A stretch of DNA of 10,482 bases from Georgfuchsia sp049276455 (GTDB lineage Bacteria > Pseudomonadota > Gammaproteobacteria > Burkholderiales > Rhodocyclaceae), in NCBI GenBank assembly GCA_049276455.1, contig JBASWL010000156.1, forward strand, positions 1 to 10,482, written 5' to 3'. Shown piece by piece: positions 1-6,824 of the stretch. Every line of letters starts with the position of its first letter. Within the stretch, counting starts at the first letter, position 1. The position numbers and the translations under genes were made by a program. The notes under the pieces were generated by a model. It was not told the origin of the DNA. It searched no databases and saw only the letters and a program-made list of their open reading frames with translations.

Positions 1-68
1 AAACCACCCTGATGTTTATCGATCTGCGCAATGCCTGGCGTGAACATCTCGCCGCGAGTGCGCCGTGA
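1..68 (+). CDS. 3' end of an unidentified gene upstream of R (partial)
   Basis: Reading from base 3 gives an open frame of 21 residues, including FIDLRNAWREHLAASAP, that ends at TGA 66-68. Its stop overlaps the GTG start of the next gene by four bases, the usual translational coupling in these operons. In P2 the genes just before R are lysis genes (lysB/lysC region), but the visible tail is too short to assign to any of them. The start lies outside the window. The tight coupling and frame continuity are what make it a likely real gene. Confidence 0.5.
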   Translation, partial: TTLMFIDLRNAWREHLAASAP

Positions 69-538
69 AAAAAGCCGAACTACTGCGCGCGCACCTGGTC
101 GCCAGCGTGCCGCATCTGAAAAAGGAACCGGCCAACCTGCATGTGTTCATCGAAAAGGGCGCCATCGGCTGCCGTCTCGGCGGCGGCCTCTCGTTCGATT
201 ATCGCTACGAAATCAACCTGGCGGTGCTCGACTTCACCGACCACGCCGACACGCTGATGATTCCGCTGCTGGCGTGGATCGCCGTCAACGAACCGGCGCT
301 GATGCAGTCGCCCGACACGCTGGAACAGGTGCTGCGCTTCGAGGCCGAGATCCTCGACAACGAAAAAGCCGATATCAGCATCACCGTGCCGGTCTCCGAG
401 CGCGTCATCGTCACTCAGGATCCGGCAACGAAGATCTACACCGCCACGCATGCCGACGAGCCGCCCCTCGACGACATCACCGGCCCTAATCCATGGCAGT
501 TGTACCTCAACAGCATCGCGGTGGTGACGTATGAATGA
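65..538 (+). CDS. R: P2 gpR-like tail completion protein
   Basis: This 157-residue protein matches the P2 gpR family in length (P2 gpR is about 155 residues), in position before S, and in its opening MKKAELLRAHLVASVPHLKK followed by a 'nLHVFIEKG' strand. In P2, gpR is needed to finish the tail so that it joins heads correctly. Acidic and aromatic residues near the end (GPNPWQLYLNSI) are typical of the family. The start is GTG at 65, overlapping the upstream stop as GTGA; the region before it has no strong Shine-Dalgarno, so translation probably depends on coupling. The 3' end overlaps S by eight bases. The assignment rests on recalled family features plus synteny. Confidence 0.88.
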   Translation: MKKAELLRAHLVASVPHLKKEPANLHVFIEKGAIGCRLGGGLSFDYRYEINLAVLDFTDHADTLMIPLLAWIAVNEPALMQSPDTLEQVLRFEAEILDNEKADISITVPVSERVIVTQDPATKIYTATHADEPPLDDITGPNPWQLYLNSIAVVTYE

Positions 539-992
539 GCTCGCGCCGCTCGATGCCTGGTGCAATGGCCTGATCGCGCGGCTGGCTCCGCCCGCGCGCC
601 GCGCGCTGGCACGCGAGCTCGCGCGCCGCCTGCGTGAGAGCCAGTCGGCCCGCATCGCCGCGCAGCAAAATCCGGATGGCAGTGCATACGCGCCGCGCAA
701 GGTGCAGACCAAGGCGCGCCTCAAGCGCGGCGCGGTCCGACGCAAGATGTTCACCAAGATCCGCACCGCCAAGTGGCTCAAGCTGGAGGCCACGCCCGAG
801 CGCGCTGTGATCGCCTTCACCGGCCAGGTACAGCGCATGGCGCAGGTGCACCAGTACGGCCTGCGCGATCGCGTCTCGCGCCGCAGCAAGTTGGAAGTTA
901 AATATCCCGAACGCAAACTATTGGGCTTCACCGCCGCCGATGTTGATCTCGTCGGCGAGTTGATGCTCGATCACCTCGCGGGGCGGCCGTGA
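531..992 (+). CDS. S: P2 gpS-like tail completion protein
   Basis: This 153-residue basic protein is the size of P2 gpS (about 150). It carries family hallmarks: an Arg/Ala-rich helical N-terminus, the segment QQNPDGSAYAPRK around residues 44-56, VHQYGLRDRV in the middle, and YPERKLLGF near the C-terminus. gpS works with gpR in tail completion and virion assembly. The ATG at 531 overlaps the end of R by eight bases; a second ATG at 535 is out of frame. No membrane segment or signal peptide is visible. It is the last gene of its cluster: a 69-base gap with promoter-like features follows, matching the end of the P2 O-to-S late transcript. Confidence 0.9.
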   Translation: MNELAPLDAWCNGLIARLAPPARRALARELARRLRESQSARIAAQQNPDGSAYAPRKVQTKARLKRGAVRRKMFTKIRTAKWLKLEATPERAVIAFTGQVQRMAQVHQYGLRDRVSRRSKLEVKYPERKLLGFTAADVDLVGELMLDHLAGRP

Positions 993-995
993 GGT

Positions 996-1014
996 TGTAT
1001 TGCCGGCCGATACA
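996..1014 (+). promoter_or_regulatory. Candidate late-activator (Ogr/Delta-type) site upstream of V
   Basis: The sequence TGTATTGCCGGCCGATACA is a dyad with TGTAT/ATACA arms. It is a TGT-N13-ACA element. P2 late promoters are activated by the zinc-finger protein Ogr bound to a TGT-N12-ACA dyad about 55 bases upstream of the start of transcription. Here the dyad centre (about 1005) lies some 45 bases before a weak -10-like CATAAG (1047-1052), so the geometry fits. The same dyad recurs before FI at 8535-8553, also with 13 spacer bases and the same CGATACA right half. The one-base difference from the P2 spacing and the lack of an experimental start keep this tentative. Confidence 0.55.
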
Positions 1015-1022
1015 GCGCCCGG

Positions 1023-1042
1023 CGCGCGACTTCGCACGCGCG
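1023..1042 (+). repeat. Short inverted repeat in the S-V gap
   Basis: CGCGCG (1023-1028) and CGCGCG (1037-1042) can pair around an eight-base loop. There is no following T run, so it is not a convincing intrinsic terminator. Alternating CG in GC-rich DNA easily produces such repeats by chance. It lies between the candidate activator dyad and the V start. Confidence 0.25.
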
Positions 1043-1061
1043 AACGCATAAGGTCGTAGGC

Positions 1062-1706
1062 ATGATTATCGAAGCCGCCCTTTCCGAACTCAATCGCCGA
1101 CTAGCCAACATGATCCGGCTCGGCCGCGTCGCGCAGATCGATCACGCCGCGTGCCGCGTGCGCGTCGTCAGCGGCAACATTCTCACCGGCTGGCTGCCGT
1201 GGCAGACCAGCCGAGCAGGCGCCACGCGCACTTGGGATCCACCGAGCGTCGGCGAGCAGGTGATGATCATCTCGCCCAGCGGCGATCACGCCGCGGCTCT
1301 GGTGATGCCCGCGTTTTATTGCGCCGATCACCCCGCGCCGGACAGCAGCCCGGATACACACGTCATCGACTACCCGGACGGCGCGCGCATCAGCTACAAC
1401 CACGCCAGCGGCGCGCTGGTGGCGAGCGGCATCCAGACCGCGGAGATCAATGCCGCCGTGTCGGTCACGCTTGACACCCCGCTCACGCACTGCACCGGAG
1501 ACCTTCATGTTGCGGGCAAGGCCACCGTCGACGATCTACTCACCTACGGCAACGGCATCGCCGGCACCGGAGGCGCCAACGCCAACGTCATCACCGGCGA
1601 CCTGACCCAGACCGGCGGCCAGTTGAGCAGCAACGGCATCGTGCTCGACAGTCACCATCACACTGGCGTGCGCGCTGGTGGCGACAATACGGGCGGACCG
1701 GAATGA
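1062..1706 (+). CDS. V: P2 gpV-like baseplate spike protein
   Basis: This 214-residue protein corresponds to P2 gpV (211 residues), the trimeric membrane-piercing spike at the centre of the baseplate. Residues about 10-95 read as the OB-fold N-terminal domain (RLGRVAQIDHAACRVRV, then PWQTSRAGATRTWDPPSVGE, which is well conserved in the family). The middle is low-complexity beta-helix sequence rich in Gly, Asn and Thr. The C-terminal tip has DSHHHTGVRAGGDNTGGPE; the H198-x-H200 pair fits the HxH motif that coordinates iron at the spike apex in P2 and phi92. The ATG at 1062 has a weak AAGG upstream. It is the first gene of the VWJI block and its stop overlaps the W start as ATGA. Confidence 0.93.
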   Translation: MIIEAALSELNRRLANMIRLGRVAQIDHAACRVRVVSGNILTGWLPWQTSRAGATRTWDPPSVGEQVMIISPSGDHAAALVMPAFYCADHPAPDSSPDTHVIDYPDGARISYNHASGALVASGIQTAEINAAVSVTLDTPLTHCTGDLHVAGKATVDDLLTYGNGIAGTGGANANVITGDLTQTGGQLSSNGIVLDSHHHTGVRAGGDNTGGPE

Positions 1707-2047
1707 GCGGCATGAACGCCAGCACCGGACGCGCCATTGATGGCATGGATCACATTCGCCAGTCGATCAAGGACATCCTCACCACGCGCATCGGCAGCCG
1801 CGTCATGCGGCGCGACTACGGCTCGCTGGTCCCGGAGCTGATCGATCACCCGAGCAATCCGGCCAACGTGCTGCGCCTGCAGGCCGCCAGCGTGATGGCG
1901 ATCCTGCGCTGGGAACCGCGCGTGCGCATCACCCGCACGGCATTCGCGATCGGCTTCGACGGCTCCGCGCTGCTGTCGCTCGACGGCGAGCGCCGCGACG
2001 GCCAGCGCGCCGGGCAACCGCTCAGCCTCTCGGTTCCTGTGAGGTGA
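1703..2047 (+). CDS. W: P2 gpW-like baseplate wedge protein (gp25 family)
   Basis: This 114-residue protein has the length (P2 gpW, 115) and layout of the GPW/gp25 baseplate wedge family. The segment HIRQSIKDILTTRIGSRVMRRDYGS (residues about 16-40), with RDYGS as its core, is the family's most conserved stretch, followed by ELIDHP and ALLRWEPRV-like sequence. The protein sits in the inner baseplate and helps control sheath initiation and contraction. The start ATG at 1703 overlaps the V stop (ATGA); a second ATG at 1712 is possible. The downstream J gene begins only four bases after its TGA, so the two are probably translated from one message. Confidence 0.92.
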   Translation: MSGMNASTGRAIDGMDHIRQSIKDILTTRIGSRVMRRDYGSLVPELIDHPSNPANVLRLQAASVMAILRWEPRVRITRTAFAIGFDGSALLSLDGERRDGQRAGQPLSLSVPVR

Positions 2048-2051
2048 AAAC

Positions 2052-2969
2052 ATGAGTATGGATCTGTCCCTGCTGCCGCCACCCGATGTGGTCGAAGCGC
2101 TGAGCTTCGAAGCCATCCTCGAAGGCCACAAGCAGCGCCTGATCGATCTCTATCCGGTCGAAGATCAGGCCGCGATCGCGGCGGTGCTGGCGCTCGAATC
2201 GGAGCCGCTCACCAGGTTCCTCGAAGTGGTCGGCTACTACGAGCTGACCCTGCGCGCCCGCATCAACGATGCCGCGCGCCAGGTGATGCTGGCCTACGCC
2301 AGCGGCGCCAATCTCGATCATCTCGCCGCGCTGCTGGGTGTTGAACGGCTCGTCATCGACGCCGGCGATCCGGCCGCCGACCCGCCCATTCCACCCACTT
2401 ACGAATCGGACAGCGCGCTGCGCCTGCGCACCCAGCTCGCGCCGGAAGGCATGAGCACTGCCGGGCCGCGCATGAGCTACATCTATCACGCCCGCAGCGC
2501 CTCGGCACAGGTGCGCGACGCCTATGCCGAGCGCACCCTGCCCGGCCTGGTACGCGTCGTCATCCTGGCTCAACCCTCGGCCGAAAACCCGGATGGCGTC
2601 CCCGGCGCGCCGCTGCTTGATACCGTCGCAGCCGCGCTCTCCGCCGATGACATTCGCCCGGTATGCGCTGACGTCAATGTCGAAGCTGCCACCGTGGTGC
2701 CCTACGCTATCGCCGCCACCTTGTACCTGCAGGACGGTCCCGACCAGTCCGTAGTGCTGGCTGCTGCACAAGCTGCCGCGCTCGTTTATGCCGACACCCA
2801 GTTCGCGCTCGGCCGCGATATCGCCGTCTCCGGACTGCATGCCGCGCTGCACCGGCCGGGCGTGGTGCGCGTCGATCTGACGTCGCCGGCTGATGGGCTC
2901 ATCATCACCAACGACCACGCCGCGCGCTGCACCGGCATTGCTCTGAATAATGGAGGCACGGCATGGTAA
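2052..2969 (+). CDS. J: P2 gpJ-like baseplate wedge protein
   Basis: This 305-residue protein matches P2 gpJ (302 residues), a baseplate wedge protein of the gpJ/T4 gp6-like family that links the inner baseplate to the fibre-bearing periphery. The N-terminus (MDLSLLPPPDVVEALSFEAI, ending in a run around YPVEDQAA) and the block LASGANLDHLAALLGVER-like sequence at residues about 85-100 are typical. RLRTQLAPEGMSTAGPRMSY near residues 125-143 is the conserved 'Y.yhAlsA...V.da' region of these proteins. A GAGGTG Shine-Dalgarno precedes the ATG at 2052; an in-frame ATG at 2058 is an alternative. The stop TAA overlaps the I start by seven bases. Confidence 0.92.
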   Translation: MSMDLSLLPPPDVVEALSFEAILEGHKQRLIDLYPVEDQAAIAAVLALESEPLTRFLEVVGYYELTLRARINDAARQVMLAYASGANLDHLAALLGVERLVIDAGDPAADPPIPPTYESDSALRLRTQLAPEGMSTAGPRMSYIYHARSASAQVRDAYAERTLPGLVRVVILAQPSAENPDGVPGAPLLDTVAAALSADDIRPVCADVNVEAATVVPYAIAATLYLQDGPDQSVVLAAAQAAALVYADTQFALGRDIAVSGLHAALHRPGVVRVDLTSPADGLIITNDHAARCTGIALNNGGTAW

Positions 2970-3970
2970 GCCGCCTGCTCCCGGCCAACGCCACGCGTCT
3001 TGAGCGCGCCGTGGAAGCGACGCTGACGCAAACTCTCGACGTACCGATCGACACGCTGTGGAACCCGGCCACCTGCCCGGCGGCGCTGCTGCCGTGGCTG
3101 GCCTGGGCACTGCACGTCACCGACGGCGAAGGCTGGGCACTGGCCGAGACCGAAGCGCAGAAGCGCGCCCTGCTCGCGCGCAGCATCGAGCTGCACCGCA
3201 AGAAAGGCTCCGTCTGGTCGGTGATCGAGGCGCTGCGCGCCATCGGCTTCGGCGACAGCGAGATCCTCGAACGCCTGCCGCAGAATCATTACGACGGCGC
3301 CCTAGCCTACAGCGGCGGCGCCCAGTACGACGCCTTCGGCTGGGCGCAGTTCCGACTGGTGGCGGACCTCGGCGAAGACCGACCGTTGCGCGCCGACGAA
3401 ATCGACCGCATCATTGCGGTGGTCGACGAATGGAAGCCGCTGCATACCGAACTGGTGGATGTGCAGTTCAAAGCCAACGTCGCCGACACGGTCGCCAGCG
3501 CCGAAGCCCATGCGATCAGCATTGCCGAAACCGCCGCCGACATCCTGCCCTGGGGCCGCCGCTACGACGGCAGCCTGCACCACGACCAGGGCGTGTTCCA
3601 TCATTACGACGGCGCCGCCCACTACGACGGCGCGCGCGATCATCGTGGCTTCCACGCCAGCGGCGAGACCTACCGCAACGCCTGGGATGTCGCCGCCATG
3701 GTCGCCAGCCTCGGCTTCACGGATCAGCAACGCCGCCTCGCGGCATACGACGGCTTCATGGACTTCACCGGTCATACCGATTACGGCGGATCCGCCCCGG
3801 TCGCGGAAGATCCGCCGATGCCGATCACCGTCGCTCGGCGCCAGCGCTACGACGGCCGCATGGACTTTGCGCGCCATCGCTACACCGGCGCCGATCGTTA
3901 TGCCGGCGGCTTTACCTACTTCGGCAACCTGCCCTACGCGGGCGATGTCGTTACTCACTTGGAGGCCTGA
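2963..3970 (+). CDS. I: P2 gpI-like tail protein with long tyrosine-rich C-terminal extension
   Basis: Residues 1 to about 170 match P2 gpI (tail protein I, 176 residues): LLPANATRLERAVE at the start, then PWLAWALHVTD and RSIELHRKKGSVWSVIEALR, all typical of the family. gpI is a peripheral baseplate component linking the wedge to fibres. This protein is 335 residues, almost twice the usual length. From residue 110 onward YDG-type motifs recur (Y110, Y201, Y215, Y221, Y262, Y296), with YTG at 307 and YAG at 313, interspersed with His-rich segments. The extension may form short beta repeats that hold fibres; this is inference. A GGAGG lies 10 bases before the ATG. The stop overlaps the next gene's start by one base (TGATG). 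Confidence 0.88.
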   Translation: MVSRLLPANATRLERAVEATLTQTLDVPIDTLWNPATCPAALLPWLAWALHVTDGEGWALAETEAQKRALLARSIELHRKKGSVWSVIEALRAIGFGDSEILERLPQNHYDGALAYSGGAQYDAFGWAQFRLVADLGEDRPLRADEIDRIIAVVDEWKPLHTELVDVQFKANVADTVASAEAHAISIAETAADILPWGRRYDGSLHHDQGVFHHYDGAAHYDGARDHRGFHASGETYRNAWDVAAMVASLGFTDQQRRLAAYDGFMDFTGHTDYGGSAPVAEDPPMPITVARRQRYDGRMDFARHRYTGADRYAGGFTYFGNLPYAGDVVTHLEA

Positions 3971-4407
3971 TGCGACTCAGCGACACTCACCACCTCACCG
4001 GGCTGTTCCACGTGGACGTCTGGCGCGCCGGCAAGATCATCGACACCATCGACGAACAGAACCTGATCGTCAATGGCGCCAAGAACCAGCTCGCGCGCCT
4101 GATCGGCGGCGACGGCGTAAATCGCCAGATCAACCGCATCGGCTTCGGTATTGGCGTGACAGCGGCATCGCCAAACGACACCACGCTGACCGGCGCCCTA
4201 GTCAAGGCCATCGGCGGGCACAGCTACCCGGCCACCGGCCAGGTGCGGTTCGACTGGAGCCTATCCACGGCCGAAGCCAACGGCTCGGCGCTCACCGAAT
4301 TCGGCCTGCTCTGCGCCGACGACACTCTTTTCGCGCGCAAGGTGCGCGCCCCCATCCAGAAGGACGCCGATCTGTCGCTGACCGGCTCCTGGACCATTAT
4401 TTTTTAA
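3970..4407 (+). CDS. Small phage tail/baseplate-associated protein of unknown role
   Basis: This 145-residue protein starts at ATG 3970, sharing its A with the gpI stop and preceded by TTGGAGG seven bases upstream. The frame is open further upstream, inside I, but that part is only a shadow of the gpI gene. The sequence has no signal peptide or membrane segment and alternates short strands (GLFHVDVWRAGKIID, NRIGFGIG, QVRFDWSLS, SLTGSWTIIF), so an all-beta fold is likely. Proteins of this size and pattern occur next to fibre genes in P2-like prophages, but I do not recognise a named family. Its place between gpI and a fibre protein suggests a role at the baseplate rim or as a fibre adaptor. 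Confidence 0.75.
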   Translation: MRLSDTHHLTGLFHVDVWRAGKIIDTIDEQNLIVNGAKNQLARLIGGDGVNRQINRIGFGIGVTAASPNDTTLTGALVKAIGGHSYPATGQVRFDWSLSTAEANGSALTEFGLLCADDTLFARKVRAPIQKDADLSLTGSWTIIF

Positions 4408-4416
4408 GGAGCCACC

Positions 4417-5328
4417 ATGCCCAACGTGATAGAAGCCACGACCTATGAATACGGTATTTATCAGATCGAGACCACTGACCCGGTGCTCGGCGGCGCCGAC
4501 GGCATCGCCAACGTGCAGGCCAGGCAGCTGGCCAACCGGACCAAGTACCTCAAGCAGTTCGCCGACGAAGTCGCCGCCGCGCGCGGCGGCCAGGCATCGA
4601 TCGACGCGCGGTTTGACGCCGCCGAGGCCAATATTGCCGGCCTCGATCCGGACATGCAGAACGCTGTGGCCGGCGCCATCAAGTATGCCCTCGACCAGGT
4701 CGGCGTGGCGAATCGATCAGTCAAGTCGCTAAAGCAGCAGCTCCAGCAGGAGGGGGTGTTCACCCTCACCAACCGCGGCATCATTTCGGGCGGAGTGACG
4801 GCAAAAAAAGGCGCATCCCGGCTGCTCACCATCACCGCAGGATCGTGCTTCATCGGCGGCCGCCGCTATTCGATCGCCGCCGCCGACAGCGGCGTGTCGG
4901 TACCCAACGGCAGCGGCGTCTCGGAGACCTGCACCGGCTACATCTACCTGCTCGCCGGCATTGCGACCTTCACCATCACCAACCTCAGCCAGGCCGTGCC
5001 CGCCGGCGGCATCCCGGTGTGCACCGTCGTCGTGCCCGCCGGCAGCATCAATGCCGCCCTGGCCGATTGCACGCTGACCGACGTGCGTCGCGTCGAGCCG
5101 GGTTATCCGATCAGCCTCGATGCTCCCGCCAGCCAGGCGGTCAGCCTCAACACCTTGTCGGCCAACGACTACCGGATCGACTTCGACGTGATCTCGTTCA
5201 CCGGCGCGCGCTGCACGGCGTCACACCTCGTCGCTTCGTCGCGCGCCACCAACGGTTTCACGGCCTATCTCCATAGCGCCGCCGATGACGTCGTGGTGCG
5301 CTGGCGCGCATCGAAGCTCAACAATTAA
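4417..5328 (+). CDS. Phage tail fibre-like protein, N-terminal tail-attachment type
   Basis: This 303-residue protein begins with sequence typical of many phage tail fibre proteins: YEYGIYQIETTDPVLGG, then GGADGIANVQARQLANRTKYLK (residues about 10-48). It is probably the tail-attachment end. Residues 48-110 are helical with heptad-like spacing (FADEVAAARGG to SLKQQLQQEG), which would suit a trimeric coiled-coil stalk. The rest is beta-rich, Gly/Ser/Thr-rich sequence ending in DDVVVRWRASKLNN. P2 gene H encodes a much longer fibre at this site (about 670 residues), so this looks like a short stalk carrying other subunits. AAGGAGCC lies just before the ATG at 4417. Confidence 0.8.
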   Translation: MPNVIEATTYEYGIYQIETTDPVLGGADGIANVQARQLANRTKYLKQFADEVAAARGGQASIDARFDAAEANIAGLDPDMQNAVAGAIKYALDQVGVANRSVKSLKQQLQQEGVFTLTNRGIISGGVTAKKGASRLLTITAGSCFIGGRRYSIAAADSGVSVPNGSGVSETCTGYIYLLAGIATFTITNLSQAVPAGGIPVCTVVVPAGSINAALADCTLTDVRRVEPGYPISLDAPASQAVSLNTLSANDYRIDFDVISFTGARCTASHLVASSRATNGFTAYLHSAADDVVVRWRASKLNN

Positions 5329-5351
5329 CCCCCACGCAAAGGAACCCAGAC

Positions 5352-5678
5352 ATGGCTCGAATCACCTTGCAATCCCCCGGCCTCCCCGTCGCCAACTTCG
5401 CCGTTGCCGGCGCCCTCATCACCGTGGCCGGCGTCAGCGTCGACTGCGCTGCCCTGCAGGCCGACACGCCGCAGACCGTTGAGATCCGCCACAACGCCGA
5501 CGGCCCCGGTATCGGCGGCGAGGGCGCTTACCTGGCGCACATCCATATCCCGGCCAAGGCCTACACGGAAACCGAATCCAGCACCGAAGTGGATGATAAC
5601 GGCAACCCCGTGATCGTTCGCGCGGCGTTGCCGCTGGATGTCAATGCCATCGCCGTGACGCTGTGGCCCACCGTTTAA
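5352..5678 (+). CDS. Small unknown protein of the tail-fibre cluster
   Basis: This 108-residue protein has a clear AAAGGAA Shine-Dalgarno before its ATG and codon use like its neighbours, so it is very probably real. It is acidic and beta-rich, with no signal peptide or transmembrane helix. The segment HIHIPAKAYTETESS and the ending NAIAVTLWPTV are distinctive, but I do not recognise the family. It lies 23 bases after the fibre-like gene and 29 before the variable protein gene, in one apparent operon. A part in seating or capping the variable protein is possible but not shown. Its TAA lies inside the first copy of a 14-base tandem duplication. Confidence 0.7.
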   Translation: MARITLQSPGLPVANFAVAGALITVAGVSVDCAALQADTPQTVEIRHNADGPGIGGEGAYLAHIHIPAKAYTETESSTEVDDNGNPVIVRAALPLDVNAIAVTLWPTV

Positions 5679-5694
5679 TTCCCACCGTTTAATC
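5667..5694 (+). repeat. Tandem duplication of 14 bases at the end of the small tail gene
   Basis: CCCACCGTTTAAT occurs at 5667-5679 and again at 5681-5693, a 14-base unit in tandem. The first copy holds the last codons and the TAA of the upstream gene. The second is noncoding and ends just before the CAGGAG Shine-Dalgarno of the variable protein gene. It looks like a slip duplication at this gene junction. Confidence 0.85.
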
Positions 5695-5707
5695 CAGGAG
5701 CCACACC

Positions 5708-6760
5708 ATGCCCACCATTTTTATCAAAGACGACCTGCGCGCCAGCGTCGAAGCCGCCACTGGCGGCCAATGCACCGTTCTCTACACCGCCTCGGGCGCG
5801 CCAAGCTATATGCGCGTCATCCCCAAGTTCAACCTGCAAGACATCGATGCCAGTCTCGGCAACGGCGTGCATCCAGCCTTCATCGTCGGCGGCGTCGAGA
5901 AGTCCGAGATCTTCATCGGCCAGTACCAGGGCATCGTCAAGAATGGCGAACTGCTGAGCCTGCCTGGCGTCGATCCCTCTGCGTCGGCCAACTTCGACGC
6001 GTTCCTCAGTTACGCGCGCGCCAACGGCGCCGGCTGGCACATCATCACCAACGCCGAGTGGGCCGCCATCGCCCTGTGGTGCTGGAAAAACGGCTTCATG
6101 CCGCGCGGCAACTCCAACTACGGCAACAGCTCGGACGCCACCTGGGAACAGGGTCGGCGTCAGGATGGCATCGCTCCCGGTACTGTCGCCGGTACCGCCC
6201 GCACGCTCACTGGCTCCGGTCCCGCTTCATGGCGTCATGACAATACCTCGGCCGGCATCGCCGATCTGAACGGGAACGTCTGGGAGTGGTGCGCTGGCAT
6301 GCGCGTCAACGCTGGCGAGATCAATATCATCCAAAACAACGATGCGGCGCTGAATGCCACCGATATGTCGGTGGGCTCGGCGGCCTGGAAGGCGATCGAC
6401 GGCGGCAACGGAGCCCTGGTAGCCGCGGGGAGTGCCAATGCGATCAAGTATGACGTGGCCGGCGTTGCCAACTACACCATGGTCCGCGCATCCGGCGCAG
6501 CCTTTGAGGGCATGACCAATCCAAGCGGTACGCCGGTCGGCGCTACTGCGCTGCAGATCGCCAAGTCTCTCGGCCTGTATCCGGTCAACGCCGAATTGGG
6601 TGGTGACGGCTTCTGGCTGGACGTGACGGGCGAGCGGCTCCCGGTCCGGGGCGGCATCTGGAGCTACGGTGCCCTGGATGGGGTCTTCGCGCTGCACTTG
6701 GGCAGCGCTCGCACGAACGTCGGCACGACCCTCGGGTCTCGCCCGGCTTTTGTCGCGTGA
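5708..6760 (+). CDS. DGR variable protein, FGE-sulfatase/C-type-lectin-like fold; probable receptor-binding tail tip
   Basis: This 350-residue protein is the target of the diversity-generating retroelement. Its middle reads as the formylglycine-generating-enzyme-like (CLec) fold common in DGR targets: AFIVGGVEKSEIFIGQYQG, then GAGWHIITNAEWAAIALWCW, FMPRGNSNYG, and GIADLNGNVWEWCAG at residues 183-197. The last block, RLPVRGGIWSYGA through GSRPA (residues 310-347), is the variable repeat; only FVA follows. In other DGR phages this end forms a ligand-binding surface. Compared with the TR-encoded version, residues 313, 317, 319, 320, 324, 330, 332, 333, 339, 341 and 342 differ. CAGGAG precedes the ATG. 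Enzymatic activity is not expected, since such targets use the fold for binding. Its site among fibre genes argues for host recognition. Confidence 0.93.
   Translation: MPTIFIKDDLRASVEAATGGQCTVLYTASGAPSYMRVIPKFNLQDIDASLGNGVHPAFIVGGVEKSEIFIGQYQGIVKNGELLSLPGVDPSASANFDAFLSYARANGAGWHIITNAEWAAIALWCWKNGFMPRGNSNYGNSSDATWEQGRRQDGIAPGTVAGTARTLTGSGPASWRHDNTSAGIADLNGNVWEWCAGMRVNAGEINIIQNNDAALNATDMSVGSAAWKAIDGGNGALVAAGSANAIKYDVAGVANYTMVRASGAAFEGMTNPSGTPVGATALQIAKSLGLYPVNAELGGDGFWLDVTGERLPVRGGIWSYGALDGVFALHLGSARTNVGTTLGSRPAFVA
6635..6748 (+). repeat. VR: DGR variable repeat (VR)
   Basis: This 114-base segment at the end of the variable protein gene aligns without gaps to the TR at 7202-7315 (offset 567). 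There are 13 mismatches, and every one falls on an A in the TR: eight A to G, three A to C, two A to T. No C, G or T of the template is changed. Ten Asn codons in the template frame read I, S, Y, D, H, G, S, N, G and T here, so nine of ten are altered; two Ile codons became Val and Leu. The last 16 bases (6733-6748) contain no adenine and probably serve as the initiation of mutagenic homing (IMH) sequence. Confidence 0.97.
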
Positions 6761-6784
6761 GTTCTGTTACCTGTGTTCTGACCT

Positions 6785-6802
6785 GGCGAGCGAAAGCTCG
6801 CC
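6785..6802 (+). promoter_or_regulatory. DGR target hairpin downstream of VR
   Basis: GGCGAGC (6785-6791) and GCTCGCC (6796-6802) form a perfect seven-base stem closed by a GAAA loop. It begins 36 bases past the end of VR and 24 past the stop codon of the variable gene. In the Bordetella phage BPP-1 DGR a hairpin/cruciform with a four-base GAAA loop at a similar place downstream of IMH raises target recognition during homing. There is no T run after this one, so terminator function is unlikely. The match in stem size, loop and distance is good support for the DGR role. Confidence 0.82.
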
Positions 6803-6824
6803 GGATCACCACCTCATAGCGTAG

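Noticed and set aside
2022..3110. Long antisense open frame (362 codons) opposite J and I
   Set aside because: It lies fully opposite well-recognised baseplate genes; the Arg/Gly/Ala/Gln-rich product is typical of GC-rich antisense shadows.
3058..3969. Upstream extension of the 145-residue gene through I, and a further overlapping frame from 3414
   Set aside because: These give Arg/Pro-rich nonsense products in alternate frames of gpI; the real start at 3970 has a Shine-Dalgarno and couples to the I stop.
6785..6802. Hairpin after the variable gene as an intrinsic terminator
   Set aside because: No T run follows, and its GAAA loop and distance from VR suit the DGR homing hairpin better.
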